A stretch of DNA of 64,000 nt from Baekduia soli (GCF_007970665.1 NZ_CP042430.1:4588001-4652000); one strand, 5' to 3'. Numbered from the stretch's first letter, positions 51,440 to 60,514 are shown. Program-made: numbers and translations. The notes: generated by a model not told the origin, from the letters alone.

Positions 51440-51830
51440 CCCAGCGGCGGAGCGGGGCCCGGTGGCGGCCATCCGGCTCCGCGACGCGCTTCAACGGTCT
51501 GAGCACGATGTCTGCACAGCAGCTGCAGGAACCCTGCTGGACCAGGTCCTCGAGGGGTTCCGGAGCCTCCCCGCGCGCCAGGGGATCAGCGCGCGGCCGG
51601 CCGACGTCGTCATCGGGACCGACGCCGCCACGCGGCCCGGCCCGGCGCGCGGGCGAGCGCAACGGCGTGCAGGCCTTCCGCGACCGCACGCTCCACGCCC
51701 GCGGCGAGCTCGACCTCACCCGACCGTGCGCGGGCACCTGCGGCGATCGCTGCACCAGCTCAAGCGCCAGGTCGAGCACGAGGAGCTGCGCCGTGCCGCC
51801 GCGGCGCGGCGGGCGGCACGCGTGGGCTAG
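51440..51830 (+). pseudogene. Decayed gene, possibly hibernation-factor-like
   Basis: The 418-base gap between cysS and the response regulator has no intact gene. Plus-strand pieces in two frames read in order QVLEGFRSLPARQG, RPADVVIGTDAATRPG, then in another frame AFRDRTLHARGELDLTRP, then LHQLKRQVEHEELRR. The last piece resembles the end of an S30EA/hibernation-promoting-factor-like domain. Frameshifts near 51640 and 51730 break it. Confidence 0.35.
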
Positions 51831-51845
51831 CGTCTGGTCTCGACC

Positions 51846-52553
51846 ATGCCCTCCGGCTCCGGGTCAGCCCTCGACATCCTCGTCGTCGACGACGACGCAC
51901 CGCTGCGCGACATGCTCACGCGCTCCTTCGAGCGCGAGGGCCACCGCATCACGTCGGTCGCCGACGGGCACGCGGCGCTGGAGGAGGCCGGGCGCGGCGC
52001 GTTCGACGTGATCCTGCTCGACGTGGCGCTCGGCCCCGGCCCCACGGGCTACGACGTGGCCCGCGCACTGCGCGCCCGCCGCAACGTCACGCCGGTGATC
52101 ATGCTCACCGCGCTGGACTCCGAGGCCGACGCCGTCCAGGGCCTGGAGGCGGGCGCCGACGACTACGTCACCAAGCCCTTCGGCCTGGCCGAGCTGCGCA
52201 GCCGCATCCGCGCGGTGCTGCGCCGCACGCGCGGCCACCTCCTCGACGACGGCCTCGTCGAGATCGGCAACGTCGTGCTCGACCAGCGCCAGCGCGAGGT
52301 GGCGGTCGACGGCAAGCCGGTGCGCCTCACGTTCGCCGAGTTCGAGCTGCTGGCCTGCCTCATGGCGCGGCCGGGCCGTCTGCACAACCGCCAGGAGCTC
52401 CTGCGCGCGATCTGGGGCGACAGCGCCTACCGCGACCCGCGCGCCATCGACGTCCACATCCGGCACCTCCGCGAGAAGCTCGAGGAGCGCCCAGAGGACC
52501 CGAAGCTCATCCTCACCGTGCGGGGCGCCGGCTACCGCTTCCGCGATCGCTGA
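51846..52553 (+). CDS. OmpR-family response regulator
   Basis: The receiver domain (residues 8-125) has the acid pocket VVDDD, phosphoacceptor Asp59 in ILLDVAL, and Lys in VTKPFG. A winged-helix output domain (about 140-235) contains LTFAEFELLACLMARPG and the terminal LTVRGAGYRFRDR. It precedes the histidine kinase gene by eight bases and should be its partner. Confidence 0.95.
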   Translation: MPSGSGSALDILVVDDDAPLRDMLTRSFEREGHRITSVADGHAALEEAGRGAFDVILLDVALGPGPTGYDVARALRARRNVTPVIMLTALDSEADAVQGLEAGADDYVTKPFGLAELRSRIRAVLRRTRGHLLDDGLVEIGNVVLDQRQREVAVDGKPVRLTFAEFELLACLMARPGRLHNRQELLRAIWGDSAYRDPRAIDVHIRHLREKLEERPEDPKLILTVRGAGYRFRDR

Positions 52554-52561
52554 GGACCCGG

Positions 52562-54067
52562 ATGAGCCTGCGCAGCCGCCTGCTGCTCGCCCTGCTGGCC
52601 ACCAGCGCGGTGACGTTGGGCGTGGCGGCGCTCGCCCTGCTGTCGCCGCTGCAGCACCGCCTGGACGCCCAGGGGCGGGACTCCGTCAAGGCGTCGGCGC
52701 TGGCGACGCGACCGGCGCTGGCGACGGCACTGGTCAAGGAGCGCGGCGTCGCATACGGCGAGGCCATCGACGTCATGCAGACGTTCAAGCAGCGCACGGG
52801 CACCAACCTGGCGCTCTACGACCCGACGGGCGCCGAGGTCTACAACCTGGGGCTCACCCAGCGCGACCCCGCGACGATCTTCAGGGTCCTGGCCACCGGC
52901 CGGGTCCAGGCGTCGACGACCCGGGACGGCTCGGGCGTGGCCGTCCCGATCCCGCTCACGCAGACCGCCGAGCAGCTCAAGGCCAAGCCGCTGCCCCCCG
53001 ACAGCGACTACTTCGTCCTCGTCGTCCGCAAGCCCGACATCAGCGGCCAGGCGGTCGGCACCGTGCGCAGCGCGTTCCTCACGGCCGCGGTCATCGGCCT
53101 CGGTGTCGCGCTCCTGCTCGGCCTCGTGGTCTCCGCCGGCCTGTCGCGCCGCCTCGGCCGCCTGCGGCGTAGCGCCCTGGCGCTGGCCGCCGACGGCGTC
53201 GGGGCCCCGCCGCCGCGTGACACCGGCAACGACGAGGTCGGCGACCTGGCGCGGGCGCTGGCCTCGATGCAGCAGGGCCTGCGCCGCCAGGAGGAGGCCC
53301 GGCGCGCGTTCGTGGCGACCGCCAGCCACGAGCTGCGCACGCCGCTGACCTCCCTGCAGGGCAACCTCGAGCTGCTGGCCGAGGACCTCGACCACGGTGA
53401 CCTCGACGTCGACGCCGCGCGCGACCAGCTCCGCGGCGCCCAGGGCCAGCTGCGCCGCCTGTCCAACCTCGCCTCCGAGCTGCTGGACCTCAGCCGGCTG
53501 GACGCCGGCGTGGAGCTGCGCCGCGAGCCCGTCGAGCTCGGCGAGCTGTGCCGCGCGGTGGCCGCCGAGTTCGAGCTGCGCGCCCGCGAGCAGGCGGTCG
53601 ACCTGCAGGTCGCCCCGCCCCCGGGCCCGGTCTGGGCGGCGGGCGATCCGGGGGCCGTCGCGCGCGTCGCCCGCATCCTCATCGACAACGCGCTGCGGTT
53701 CTCGCCGGCGGGCGGGGAGATCGCGGTCGTCGCGGCCTACCACGGCGACCAGGCGACGCTCGAGGTCGCCGACCAGGGCCCGGGCGTCCCGGAGACCGAG
53801 CGCACGCTGATCTTCGAGCGCTTCCAGCGCGGGACCCGCACGGGCGGAGCCGGCGGCTTCGGGCTCGGCCTGGCGATCGGCCGCGAGCTCGCCGAGCGCA
53901 TGGGCGGCGCGCTGGAGCTGGCGCCCGCCGACCCGGGCGCGCGGTTCGTGCTGACGCTGCCGATCGAGCTGCCGCGCGGCTCGGGCGACGGCGCGGGCGC
54001 CGCAGACGCCCTCGACGACGACCTCGGCGCCGTCGGCGACGAAGCCTCCGACGCGAGCCGCCGCTAG
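52562..54067 (+). CDS. Sensor histidine kinase
   Basis: The 501-residue membrane kinase has two membrane segments (residues about 5-32 and 158-195) around an extracytoplasmic sensor of about 130 residues, then a HAMP domain, a dimerisation domain with His256 (ATASHELRTPL) and an ATPase domain with IDNALRFSPAGG (N-box), DQGPGVP (G1) and GGFGLGLAIG. The last 25 residues are acidic and disordered (DALDDDLG). The 3' end overlaps an antisense remnant of a Fur-like gene, so the tail may be an extension through decayed DNA. Confidence 0.93.
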   Translation: MSLRSRLLLALLATSAVTLGVAALALLSPLQHRLDAQGRDSVKASALATRPALATALVKERGVAYGEAIDVMQTFKQRTGTNLALYDPTGAEVYNLGLTQRDPATIFRVLATGRVQASTTRDGSGVAVPIPLTQTAEQLKAKPLPPDSDYFVLVVRKPDISGQAVGTVRSAFLTAAVIGLGVALLLGLVVSAGLSRRLGRLRRSALALAADGVGAPPPRDTGNDEVGDLARALASMQQGLRRQEEARRAFVATASHELRTPLTSLQGNLELLAEDLDHGDLDVDAARDQLRGAQGQLRRLSNLASELLDLSRLDAGVELRREPVELGELCRAVAAEFELRAREQAVDLQVAPPPGPVWAAGDPGAVARVARILIDNALRFSPAGGEIAVVAAYHGDQATLEVADQGPGVPETERTLIFERFQRGTRTGGAGGFGLGLAIGRELAERMGGALELAPADPGARFVLTLPIELPRGSGDGAGAADALDDDLGAVGDEASDASRR

Positions 54068-54200
54068 CGTCGGCGCGGCGTCGACGTGCGCCCCGAGGTC
54101 CTCGATGCGCCCGCAGGCGCGGCAGCGCACGTGGCCGTGGTCCTCCGTGCGCGGTCTCGTGCTCTACGACCCGCACAGGGGACTGGGCGCCGCGATCAGC
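53998..54200 (-). pseudogene. Remnant of a Fur-family regulator
   Basis: Minus-strand pieces RVVEHETA and EDHGHVRCRACGRIEDLGAH, then AARVGGFVADGAEVVVEGVC, form the C-terminal half of a Fur/Zur-like metalloregulator with its CxxC zinc site. The pieces are in different frames, the N-terminal half is missing, and the expected stop after GVCGA is absent. The end overlaps the histidine kinase gene. Confidence 0.55.
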
Positions 54201-54330
54201 ATGGCCTTCGGAGGGGCTCTCCGACGACGGCCCGGTGACCGGGCGCGGGAGCGCCGCCTCGCGCGGCCTGATCACCGGCGGCGCCACGTTCGTCGGCGCC
54301 ACGTTCCTCATCTCCGACGTGACGACCGTA
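54160..54330 (+). pseudogene. Remnant of a VIT/CCC1-type membrane protein
   Basis: ISMAFG and then, in another frame, GLSDDGPVTGRGSAASRGLI with TGGATFVGATFLI resemble a vacuolar-iron-transporter-like membrane gene. Only about 55 codons remain. An iron link with the neighbouring Fur remnant is plausible. Confidence 0.4.
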
Positions 54331-54613
54331 CCGGCGGTGGCCCGCGCCACCTGCAGGGCCTGGCCGTCGGGCTGGACCAGAGCCCAGCGAGGGTCGCCCT
54401 GGCCCAGCACTTCCACCGGCATCTCGGGCCCGACGAGCGGGCGGCGTTCCTGCACGAGGCTCGGCGCGTGGGCGACCGAGCTGGTCGCGCCACCGCGTGC
54501 GCAAGCGCCACCTGGAGCCCGGCGCGCTGCTCGGCGAGCTCGGCGGCGGCGAGGTGCTGCACGCCGGCACGTGGTTCGTCGCCGTCCGCTCGCTGCGCCC
54601 GGCGGGCGCCTGA
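54325..54613 (+). pseudogene. Remnant of a class I SAM-dependent methyltransferase
   Basis: LAVGLDQSPARVALAQHF with DERAAFLHEARRVG is followed in another frame by KRHLEPGALLGELGGGEVLH and TWFVAVRSLRPAGA with a TGA at 54611. This is the end of a class I methyltransferase, interrupted by at least one frameshift and with no N-terminal part. Confidence 0.5.
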
Positions 54614-54628
54614 GCCCTTAAACGGCGA

Positions 54629-54652
54629 CGGGCCGTGGAGGAGGACGGCCCG
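54629..54652. terminator. Hairpin after the methyltransferase remnant
   Basis: CGGGCCGT pairs exactly with ACGGCCCG around an eight-base loop, 15 bases beyond the TGA of the remnant. A fossil terminator is likely. Confidence 0.4.
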
Positions 54653-54749
54653 CCGCGCTTGCACGCACGTCCGGTGAAGTACCCATCCGACGCAGCCGGA
54701 AACCTCCATGGGCGGCTGAGCGTGACCGAAGGGCCAGCGGAGCGCGCGC

Positions 54750-55236
54750 GATCGCCGCTTCTTCGGCTTCGACTCCTTCGACGGCCTGCGCCACGACGAC
54801 GAGGCCGAGCATCACCGCGCACGCGAGGGCGAGTTCCGCACGGAGTACGAGCGTGTGTCCCAGCGCATCCGCCGGACCTTCGCCGACCGTGCGGAGTGTC
54901 GGCGAGCCGACGAAGGTCGCCCCCTCGAGTACGTGCGCCCCCGTCTGCAGGAGGGCAGCGTGCTGATCTTCGACGAACCCTTCTTCTTCCGCGGCCATCC
55001 CGACCGCGGCGAGGCCGGCGCCTTCGACGAGTTCTGCCAGGCCCATCCGGGGCTGAGTTCCGTCGCTTCTGCGACTGCGGTTCGGCGGCCGCGTCTACCT
55101 CCTCGGGCGCATCCGCGACCTCGCGGATCCGGATGCGAGCACGCCGGTGCTGGACGCGGCGATCGCCTGGACCGGCAACGAGCGCGGGGCGCCCTCCCGG
55201 GCGCCCCGCATCCTGCGAACGTGCTTCGCTGCGTGA
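54750..55236 (+). pseudogene. Remnant of a TylF-type sugar O-methyltransferase
   Basis: RRFFGFDSFDGLRHDDEAEH, then in another frame LEYVRPRLQEGSVLIFDEPFF with GHPDRGEAGAFDEFCQAHPG, then FGGRVYLLGRIRDLADPDA up to TGA at 55236, are successive parts of a TylF/macrocin-type O-methyltransferase. Two or three frameshifts and a lost N-terminus make it non-functional. It would have fitted with the polysaccharide genes to the right. Confidence 0.6.
55184..55209. terminator. Hairpin with an 11-base perfect stem
   Basis: GCGGGGCGCCC and GGGCGCCCCGC surround a four-base loop, 54 bases beyond the stop of the FAD oxidoreductase gene on the minus strand and inside the end of the TylF remnant on the plus strand. 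It could terminate the minus-strand transcript. Confidence 0.5.
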
Positions 55237-55262
55237 TGGGGCCGGACGGCCCAGCGGGCTCC

Positions 55263-56792
55263 TCAGGCCTCGCTGACGAGCGGCTCGCGCTCGTAGACCG
55301 TGTCCGGCACCCGCGTGTACGGCTGCTTGACGTCGGCGTCGGTCTCCTCCTCGTGGTAGGCCGACTCGACGTTCACCGCCCAGATGTCGTGCTGCTCGCC
55401 GAGGACGATGTTGTCCACCGCTCGCATGGCCGACAGCATGGAGTGGTCGGAGTTGTTGTAGCGGTGCAGGCCGTTGCGGCCGACCTGGACGAAGTCCTTG
55501 AGCGGGTCGAGCCAGCCGCGGATCGCCGCGACGCGCTCGGCGTAGGTCTCGTCGTACATCGGGTAGGCCAGCGGCACCCGGACGACGTAGCCGCGGCGGA
55601 CCTGCTCGGGCTCGGCCAGCCCGAGCTGCTTGAGCTCGGTCTTGGCCAGCTCGATGAGCTTGTCGTCGTCCATGGTCCAGAGGTCGTCGCCCTTGAAGGC
55701 GAAGTACTCCAGGCCGACGCAGGCCGTGTCGGGGTCGGGGACCATCCAGGGCGACCAGGAGCGGTAGTTCTGGATGCGGCCGACGCGGACGTCGGGCTCG
55801 TGGATGTAGATCCAGTTGTCGGGGAACAGGTCCTGGCCGTCGAGGACGAGCGCGACCGTCAGGAAGTCGCGGTAGCGCAGGCCCTGGGCGGCCGCCTGGA
55901 CCTCGGCGGGGGCGCCGCCGTCGACGATGCCGACCATGTGGCGCAGCGGGAGCGAGGAGATCGTGCCGCGTGGCTCGATGACGCCCTGGGGCGTCTCGAT
56001 GCGCGTGACGCGGCCGTCCTCGACGACGAGCTTGGTGGCCGGGCTGTTGAGCCGCACCTCGCCGCCCATCTCCTCGATGCGGTTGGTCATCATCTCCCAC
56101 ATCTGGCCCGGGCCGTAGCGGGGGTACTGGAACTTGTCGATGAGCGACGTGATCTTGTTGCCCTTGTTGCCCATGAACGCGGCCTTGGCCGCGGAGAAGA
56201 AGCTCAGGTTCTTGATCCGCTGCGCGGCCCAGTCGGCCCGCAGCTCGCTCGTCGACACGCCCCACACCTTCTCGGTGTAGGACTTGAAGAAGTGGTTGAA
56301 CAGCCGCTTGCCGAAGCGGTTGGACACCCATTGCTCGAAGGTGTCCTCCTTGCCCTTGGGCTTCACGGCGGCCCAGAGGTAGGACATGCCGCACAGCGCG
56401 AGCTCGACGGGGCCGAGCTTCTTGATGACGTCGGTGCCCTTGAGCGGGTAGTCGAGGTACTTGCCGCGCCAGAAGATGCGCGACATGCGCGGGCGCAGGA
56501 GGAACTCGTCGCCCATGATCTCGAGCCAGAGGTCGTTGACCTCCTGGTTCTTGGTGAAGAACCGGTGGCCGCCGAGGTCGAAGCGGTAGCCGTCGGGGTC
56601 GACGACGGTCTTGGCCAGACCGCCGACCTGGTCCTCGGCCTCGAGGACGATGACCTTGCGGCCCGCCTTCGCCAGCAGGTAGCCGGCGGACAGGCCTGCG
56701 GGCCCTCCACCGATCACGACGTAGGGGCGGGGGTCGCCTCGGCCGTCGTCCTCGGACGGGGGCAGAGTCGGGGGATCCGCGACAAGGGTCAT
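55263..56792 (-). CDS. FAD-dependent oxidoreductase of the amine-oxidase/UDP-galactopyranose-mutase-like family
   Basis: The 509-residue protein has the dinucleotide motif VVIGGGPAGLSAGYLLAKAG near residue 24 with VLEAEDQVGGLAKT, and DLGGHRFFTKN. It resembles protoporphyrinogen-oxidase-like enzymes that are often encoded in exopolysaccharide clusters. The substrate is unknown, and the reaction might be on a nucleotide sugar or lipid-linked glycan. It is single and may end at the hairpin 54 bases downstream. Confidence 0.85.
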   Translation of the reverse strand: MTLVADPPTLPPSEDDGRGDPRPYVVIGGGPAGLSAGYLLAKAGRKVIVLEAEDQVGGLAKTVVDPDGYRFDLGGHRFFTKNQEVNDLWLEIMGDEFLLRPRMSRIFWRGKYLDYPLKGTDVIKKLGPVELALCGMSYLWAAVKPKGKEDTFEQWVSNRFGKRLFNHFFKSYTEKVWGVSTSELRADWAAQRIKNLSFFSAAKAAFMGNKGNKITSLIDKFQYPRYGPGQMWEMMTNRIEEMGGEVRLNSPATKLVVEDGRVTRIETPQGVIEPRGTISSLPLRHMVGIVDGGAPAEVQAAAQGLRYRDFLTVALVLDGQDLFPDNWIYIHEPDVRVGRIQNYRSWSPWMVPDPDTACVGLEYFAFKGDDLWTMDDDKLIELAKTELKQLGLAEPEQVRRGYVVRVPLAYPMYDETYAERVAAIRGWLDPLKDFVQVGRNGLHRYNNSDHSMLSAMRAVDNIVLGEQHDIWAVNVESAYHEEETDADVKQPYTRVPDTVYEREPLVSEA

Positions 56793-56854
56793 GCCCTAGA
56801 CCTTGCCCGCTGGGAGGGGAAATCCGGCCTGGCGCTAACCGGACCTAACACTTC

Positions 56855-57538
56855 CTAATCGAACGATCCCGCGCTCCACAGCGGCTGCGGGGGCCCCGTG
56901 GAGGTCCGCGCCGGCGCCGGCGCCGACGCGGACGGCACCGGCGACGATGCCGCCGCGGCGGACGGAGCGGCCGGTGTGGGCGGGCGCACGCGGCCGGCGG
57001 GCGCCGGCGGGCGGCCCAGGCCCCAGCCGCGGGCCGCGCCGAGCAGGAGCACGGTGCCGCCCAGGGCGAGGATGACCGGCAGCAGCAGCGCGCTGCGCGC
57101 GTCGGTGCCTGCGCCGAGCGCGTGGATCGCGCCGAGCACGAAGGCCGCGGAGGCGAAGCGGTGCGCCGAGCGCCAGCGCCGCGCGCCGATGCGGCCGCGC
57201 AGGTAGTACGAGAGGCCGAAGCCCGCCAGCGCGTAGCCGGCCAGGATGCCCAGCCCGGTCCACAGCGGGCGGTAGTGCATCGTGAGCGGGACGAGGACGC
57301 CGAGGACGCCCGGGTGCAGCCACGGGTCGGCGAGCAGCAGCAGGCCGTGGGCGGCGGTGCAGCCCAGGCCGGTGAGCGCGAGGCGCTCGTGCCATGGGCG
57401 CAGGCGCGCGGCCGTGGCCGGCGACGTCAGCCGCAGCGCGGAGACGAGCCCGAGCAGCGCGACGACGCCCAGCGCGGAGAAGCCGACGATGCCGGCGGCG
57501 CGGCTGGCCAGCCACCAGGTGTAGTGCAGGGGGTCCAT
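56855..57538 (-). CDS. Ferric-reductase-like transmembrane protein
   Basis: The 227-residue protein has five or six membrane helices (residues about 10-165) with histidines in HERLAL, AAHGLLLL, HRFASAA and AIHALGAG placed to bind two haems, as in ferric-reductase-like (YedZ/NOX-type) domains. The C-terminal 60 residues are a Pro/Ala-rich tail that ends PPQPLWSAGSFD. It is followed upstream by apbE, a flavin transferase, so membrane electron transfer to a flavinylated partner is inferred. Confidence 0.8.
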   Translation of the reverse strand: MDPLHYTWWLASRAAGIVGFSALGVVALLGLVSALRLTSPATAARLRPWHERLALTGLGCTAAHGLLLLADPWLHPGVLGVLVPLTMHYRPLWTGLGILAGYALAGFGLSYYLRGRIGARRWRSAHRFASAAFVLGAIHALGAGTDARSALLLPVILALGGTVLLLGAARGWGLGRPPAPAGRVRPPTPAAPSAAAASSPVPSASAPAPARTSTGPPQPLWSAGSFD

Positions 57539-57541
57539 GGG

Positions 57542-58505
57542 TCAGGCGTGCTGGCGGGTGACGACGGCGCGGGCGGCCAGGCGCGCCAGGCCCGGGACGA
57601 CCTCCACGCGGCCGTCCTCGTGGACGAGCACGCCGCCGTGGCGCGCCAGGACGGTGCGCGCGCGGCCCGGGCCGCTGAGCAGCGCCGTCTTGGCGGTCAC
57701 CTCGGCCGCCAGCGCGGTGGGCGCCAGCGCCGTGGCGGTCAGCAGACCGGTCCAGGCCGGCCGGCCGGTGGCCGGGTCGAGCAGGTGGTGGGCGGGCCGG
57801 CCGTCGGCGCCGATCCACAGGCGGGCGTGGATGCCCGAGGTGGCGACGCCGCCGCCCGCGACGTGCAGGCGGTGCGCGACGCCGCCGGTCAGGGGATGGG
57901 CCACGAGCACCTCCTGCGGCCCGCCGCCGAGGGCCAGGTCGCCGCCGAGGTCGACGACGAAGCGCAGGCCGGCCAGCCCGGCGGCCACGAGGTCGGCGGC
58001 CAGGCCCTTGCCCAGCCCGCCGCTGTCGAGTGCGACGCCCGGCGGGCGCCGGATCGTGCCCGTGCGCTCGTCGGCGCCGAGGTCGCGCCAGCGCCCGGCG
58101 GCGTGCGCGCGTGCCGGGGCGCGGCCGGGGGCCTCGGCCAGGGCGAGGTCGAGCGGTGCGCGCTCCCCCGTCCAGTGCCCTGCGTAGCCGGCCTGCACGA
58201 GCTCGTGGCCGAGCGTGATGTCCACCAGGCCGCCCGAGGCCCGCCCCGCGCGGGCGCCGGCCCGCACCAGCGCCCGGACGTGGGGATGGGCGGCAACCTC
58301 CCGGCGGGGGTCGCTCGCGAGGGAGGCGACGTCGCTGCCGGGCTCGAAGCGGGTCCAGCGCGCCTGGGAGGTCGGTGAGGAGCGCGCGAGCGTCGGCGGC
58401 GGCCTGCCGCAGCCGGGGCGAGGGATCCTCGCCGGGGGCGTCGTCGCCCAGCAGCAGCCGGGCGCGGGCGCCCATGCACGTGAAGTCCTGCTCCAGGCGG
58501 CTCAT
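57542..58505 (-). CDS. apbE: FAD:protein FMN transferase (ApbE), apparently frameshifted
   Basis: ApbE attaches FMN to Ser or Thr of target proteins. The ATG at 58505 gives MSRLEQDFTCMGARA and the first 50 residues. The main domain, VALDSGGLGKGLAADLV and GVATSGIHARLW, is in another frame, from about 58365 to the stop at 57542. The natural junction reads LLTDL then QARWTRFEPGSDVASL; it would be restored by removing one base in the CCC run near 58365. It is therefore one gene with a one-base insertion, from a sequencing error or a recent mutation. Translation of the C-terminal frame alone could begin near 58267, but would lack the N-terminal motif. It is coupled (ATGA) to the upstream small protein gene. 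Confidence 0.75.
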
Positions 58506-58837
58506 GACGCGCGCGTGGACGGGGCGCCGGAGGACCAGCCGCCCGAGGTCGAGCCCTGGCCGCCGCCGGCCGACGGGCCGGCGCCCTGGGGGGCGAGACC
58601 GCCGGGGTCGGACTGCTCGCCGCCGGGATCGTCCCGGCCGCCGTAGGCGCCCTGGCCGAAGGGGTCGGCCCCGGTCGCCGGCGCGTCGTCGGACGCGGCC
58701 GGGGCCGGGGCGGCGACGGCCGTGCCCAGCGCGGGGTCCTTGCCGTCGTGGACGCGCAGGGCAAGGACGCCGAAGACGGCGGCGGTGCAGGCCGCCGCGG
58801 CGGTGGCGAAGGTGCGCAGGCGTGGCGCTCGGGGCAT
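58502..58837 (-). CDS. Small secreted or membrane-anchored protein, Gly/Ser-rich
   Basis: The 111-residue product has one hydrophobic N-terminal segment (residues about 8-28) and a Gly/Pro/Asp-rich remainder with the end GWSSGAPSTRAS. The ATG at 58837 has a good Shine-Dalgarno (AGGGGGA). No full FMN-binding domain is present, but the SSGAPS end is vaguely like the flavinylation motif, and the next gene is apbE. Confidence 0.6.
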   Translation of the reverse strand: MPRAPRLRTFATAAAACTAAVFGVLALRVHDGKDPALGTAVAAPAPAASDDAPATGADPFGQGAYGGRDDPGGEQSDPGGLAPQGAGPSAGGGQGSTSGGWSSGAPSTRAS

Positions 58838-58909
58838 GGTCCGAGGATCCCCCTGGGCCCTCAAGCGTCCCTGAAGCGCGCCTGGGTCTTTCCTGAGAGG
58901 CGGCGGGCC

Positions 58910-60514
58910 TCAGCGCCGCAGGTAGACGACGGCGCGGACCCCGCGGGGCAGCGGCCGGCGGCCGAAGGAGGGCACCGGGGCGACGCGCTGGAAGCGGGGG
59001 TCGTGGTCCAGCGCCTGCTCCCACTGCGGGGCGCGGCGACGGATCTCCGCCGTCCACGGGGCGCCCCACTTGGCCGTGCGGATGATGGGCTGGATGAGGA
59101 TGAGGTGCTGGCCCGGCTGCACCTCGGGCGCCAGGCGGTCCAGGGTGCGCCTGGGGCCGGCGGCCTTCAGGCGCGGCAGCGCGTCGCGCCAGTCGAAGAC
59201 GCGGTTGTCGCTCACGGGGCCCAGCGCGTCGGCCCACCGGTAGCCGCCGCCGAGGTAGTAGCGCATCGCGGGGCCGTACTCGGGGTGCACGGCCACGACG
59301 AGGTCGCCCGCGTGGATGAGGTTCTCGTCCTTGAGCGTGCGCGCGACGCGGTAGGCGTCGCTCTTGCCCCGGATCGACCGCTCGTGCGGGTTGAACCAGA
59401 GGATCATGGCGATGACGAGCGCGACGAGGCCGAGCTTGCCGAACCGGACGATCCCCGCGCCGACGAGCAGGAGCGCGGGGCCCGTGACGACGGCGAAGTA
59501 GCGCGTCGCCCACGCCGGTGAGGCCTGCGAGGACAGCCAGGCCAGCAGGATCGCGACGCCCGTGGCGACGACGAGTGCCAGCGCAGCGCGAGCGCGCGGC
59601 CGACCCTCCGTGCCGCCGCGCAGCGTCAGGATGCCCGCTGCGCCGACGAGCCCGAGCAGGAGCGCCGTCGGCACGCCGCCCGTGATGTTCTGCAGGCCCG
59701 TGATGACCGCGTTCCACGGCGGGCGCTCGGCCCACGGCGCTCCGGTGTGGGCGGCCTGGAAGAGCAGCGACGGGATCCAGGGCGCGTAGAGGACGAGCAC
59801 CGCGCCGAAGCCCAGCAGCCCGTCGCGCAGCAGGCCGCGGCGCTCCTGTGCCGGGGCGGTGCGCAGCAGGACGAGCCAGGCCACGCCGAGGCCCACGGTG
59901 AGGAACAGCCCCCAGTTGTGGGCGTAGATGGTCGCCGCGGTGGCGACGGAGAAGACCGGGATGGCCCGGCGCCGGCGCAGGGCGAAGGCCATGGCGAACG
60001 TCGCCGAGGCGATGAGGCCCAGGAAGGCGACGAGCGCGTACATGCGCGTCTCCTGGGCGTAGTAGGTCAGGAACGGGTTGAACGCGAACAGGACGGCGGT
60101 CGCCCACGCGGCGCGCTCGCCGAACAGCCGGCGCGCCGCCCACCACCCGGCGGGGACGGTGCCCACGGCGAACAGGAGCGACAGGGCATGGGTCCGGCTC
60201 TCGCCGTCGCCGCCGACGATGCCCATCCAGACATGCAGCAGCATGTAGTACAACGGCGGCGAGCCGTCCTTGCGCAGGACGGTCGGGATGTCGAAGAAGC
60301 CGTGGTGGGCGATCCCGACCGACAGCCCCTCGTCGATCCAGAACTTGGCGGTCAGCGCGTGTGAGCGCAGCCAGACCGAGAGCCCGATGAGGACGAGCAG
60401 CCCGGCGGCGGTGAGCAGACCGCGACGCCCGTGCCACGGACCGCCCGTCGCCCCGCCGACGCCCGGCTGGACCGGGCCCGCGTGCGAGGCCGGTGGATCG
60501 GCGACCGCGCTCAT
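58910..60514 (-). CDS. GT39/mannosyltransferase-like membrane glycosyltransferase
   Basis: The 534-residue protein has about ten membrane helices. The N-terminal loop holds the catalytic-type acidic pair in KFWIDEGLSVGIAHHG, as in dolichyl-phosphate-type (ArnT/PMT) GT-C enzymes, and FLTYYAQETRMYALVAFLG is typical of GT39-like proteins. A soluble domain of about 140 residues ends it. It should use a polyprenyl-phosphate sugar. The ATG overlaps the stop of the preceding gene (ATGA). Confidence 0.85.
   Translation of the reverse strand: MSAVADPPASHAGPVQPGVGGATGGPWHGRRGLLTAAGLLVLIGLSVWLRSHALTAKFWIDEGLSVGIAHHGFFDIPTVLRKDGSPPLYYMLLHVWMGIVGGDGESRTHALSLLFAVGTVPAGWWAARRLFGERAAWATAVLFAFNPFLTYYAQETRMYALVAFLGLIASATFAMAFALRRRRAIPVFSVATAATIYAHNWGLFLTVGLGVAWLVLLRTAPAQERRGLLRDGLLGFGAVLVLYAPWIPSLLFQAAHTGAPWAERPPWNAVITGLQNITGGVPTALLLGLVGAAGILTLRGGTEGRPRARAALALVVATGVAILLAWLSSQASPAWATRYFAVVTGPALLLVGAGIVRFGKLGLVALVIAMILWFNPHERSIRGKSDAYRVARTLKDENLIHAGDLVVAVHPEYGPAMRYYLGGGYRWADALGPVSDNRVFDWRDALPRLKAAGPRRTLDRLAPEVQPGQHLILIQPIIRTAKWGAPWTAEIRRRAPQWEQALDHDPRFQRVAPVPSFGRRPLPRGVRAVVYLRR

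Noticed and set aside
51428-51845. T-box leader before cysS
   Set aside because: No T-box sequence or antiterminator could be recognised; the pieces in this stretch look like a decayed protein gene on the other strand.
54068-55262. Intact genes in the decayed stretch
   Set aside because: Family motifs change frame every 50-150 bases and no start-to-stop frame contains one complete domain.
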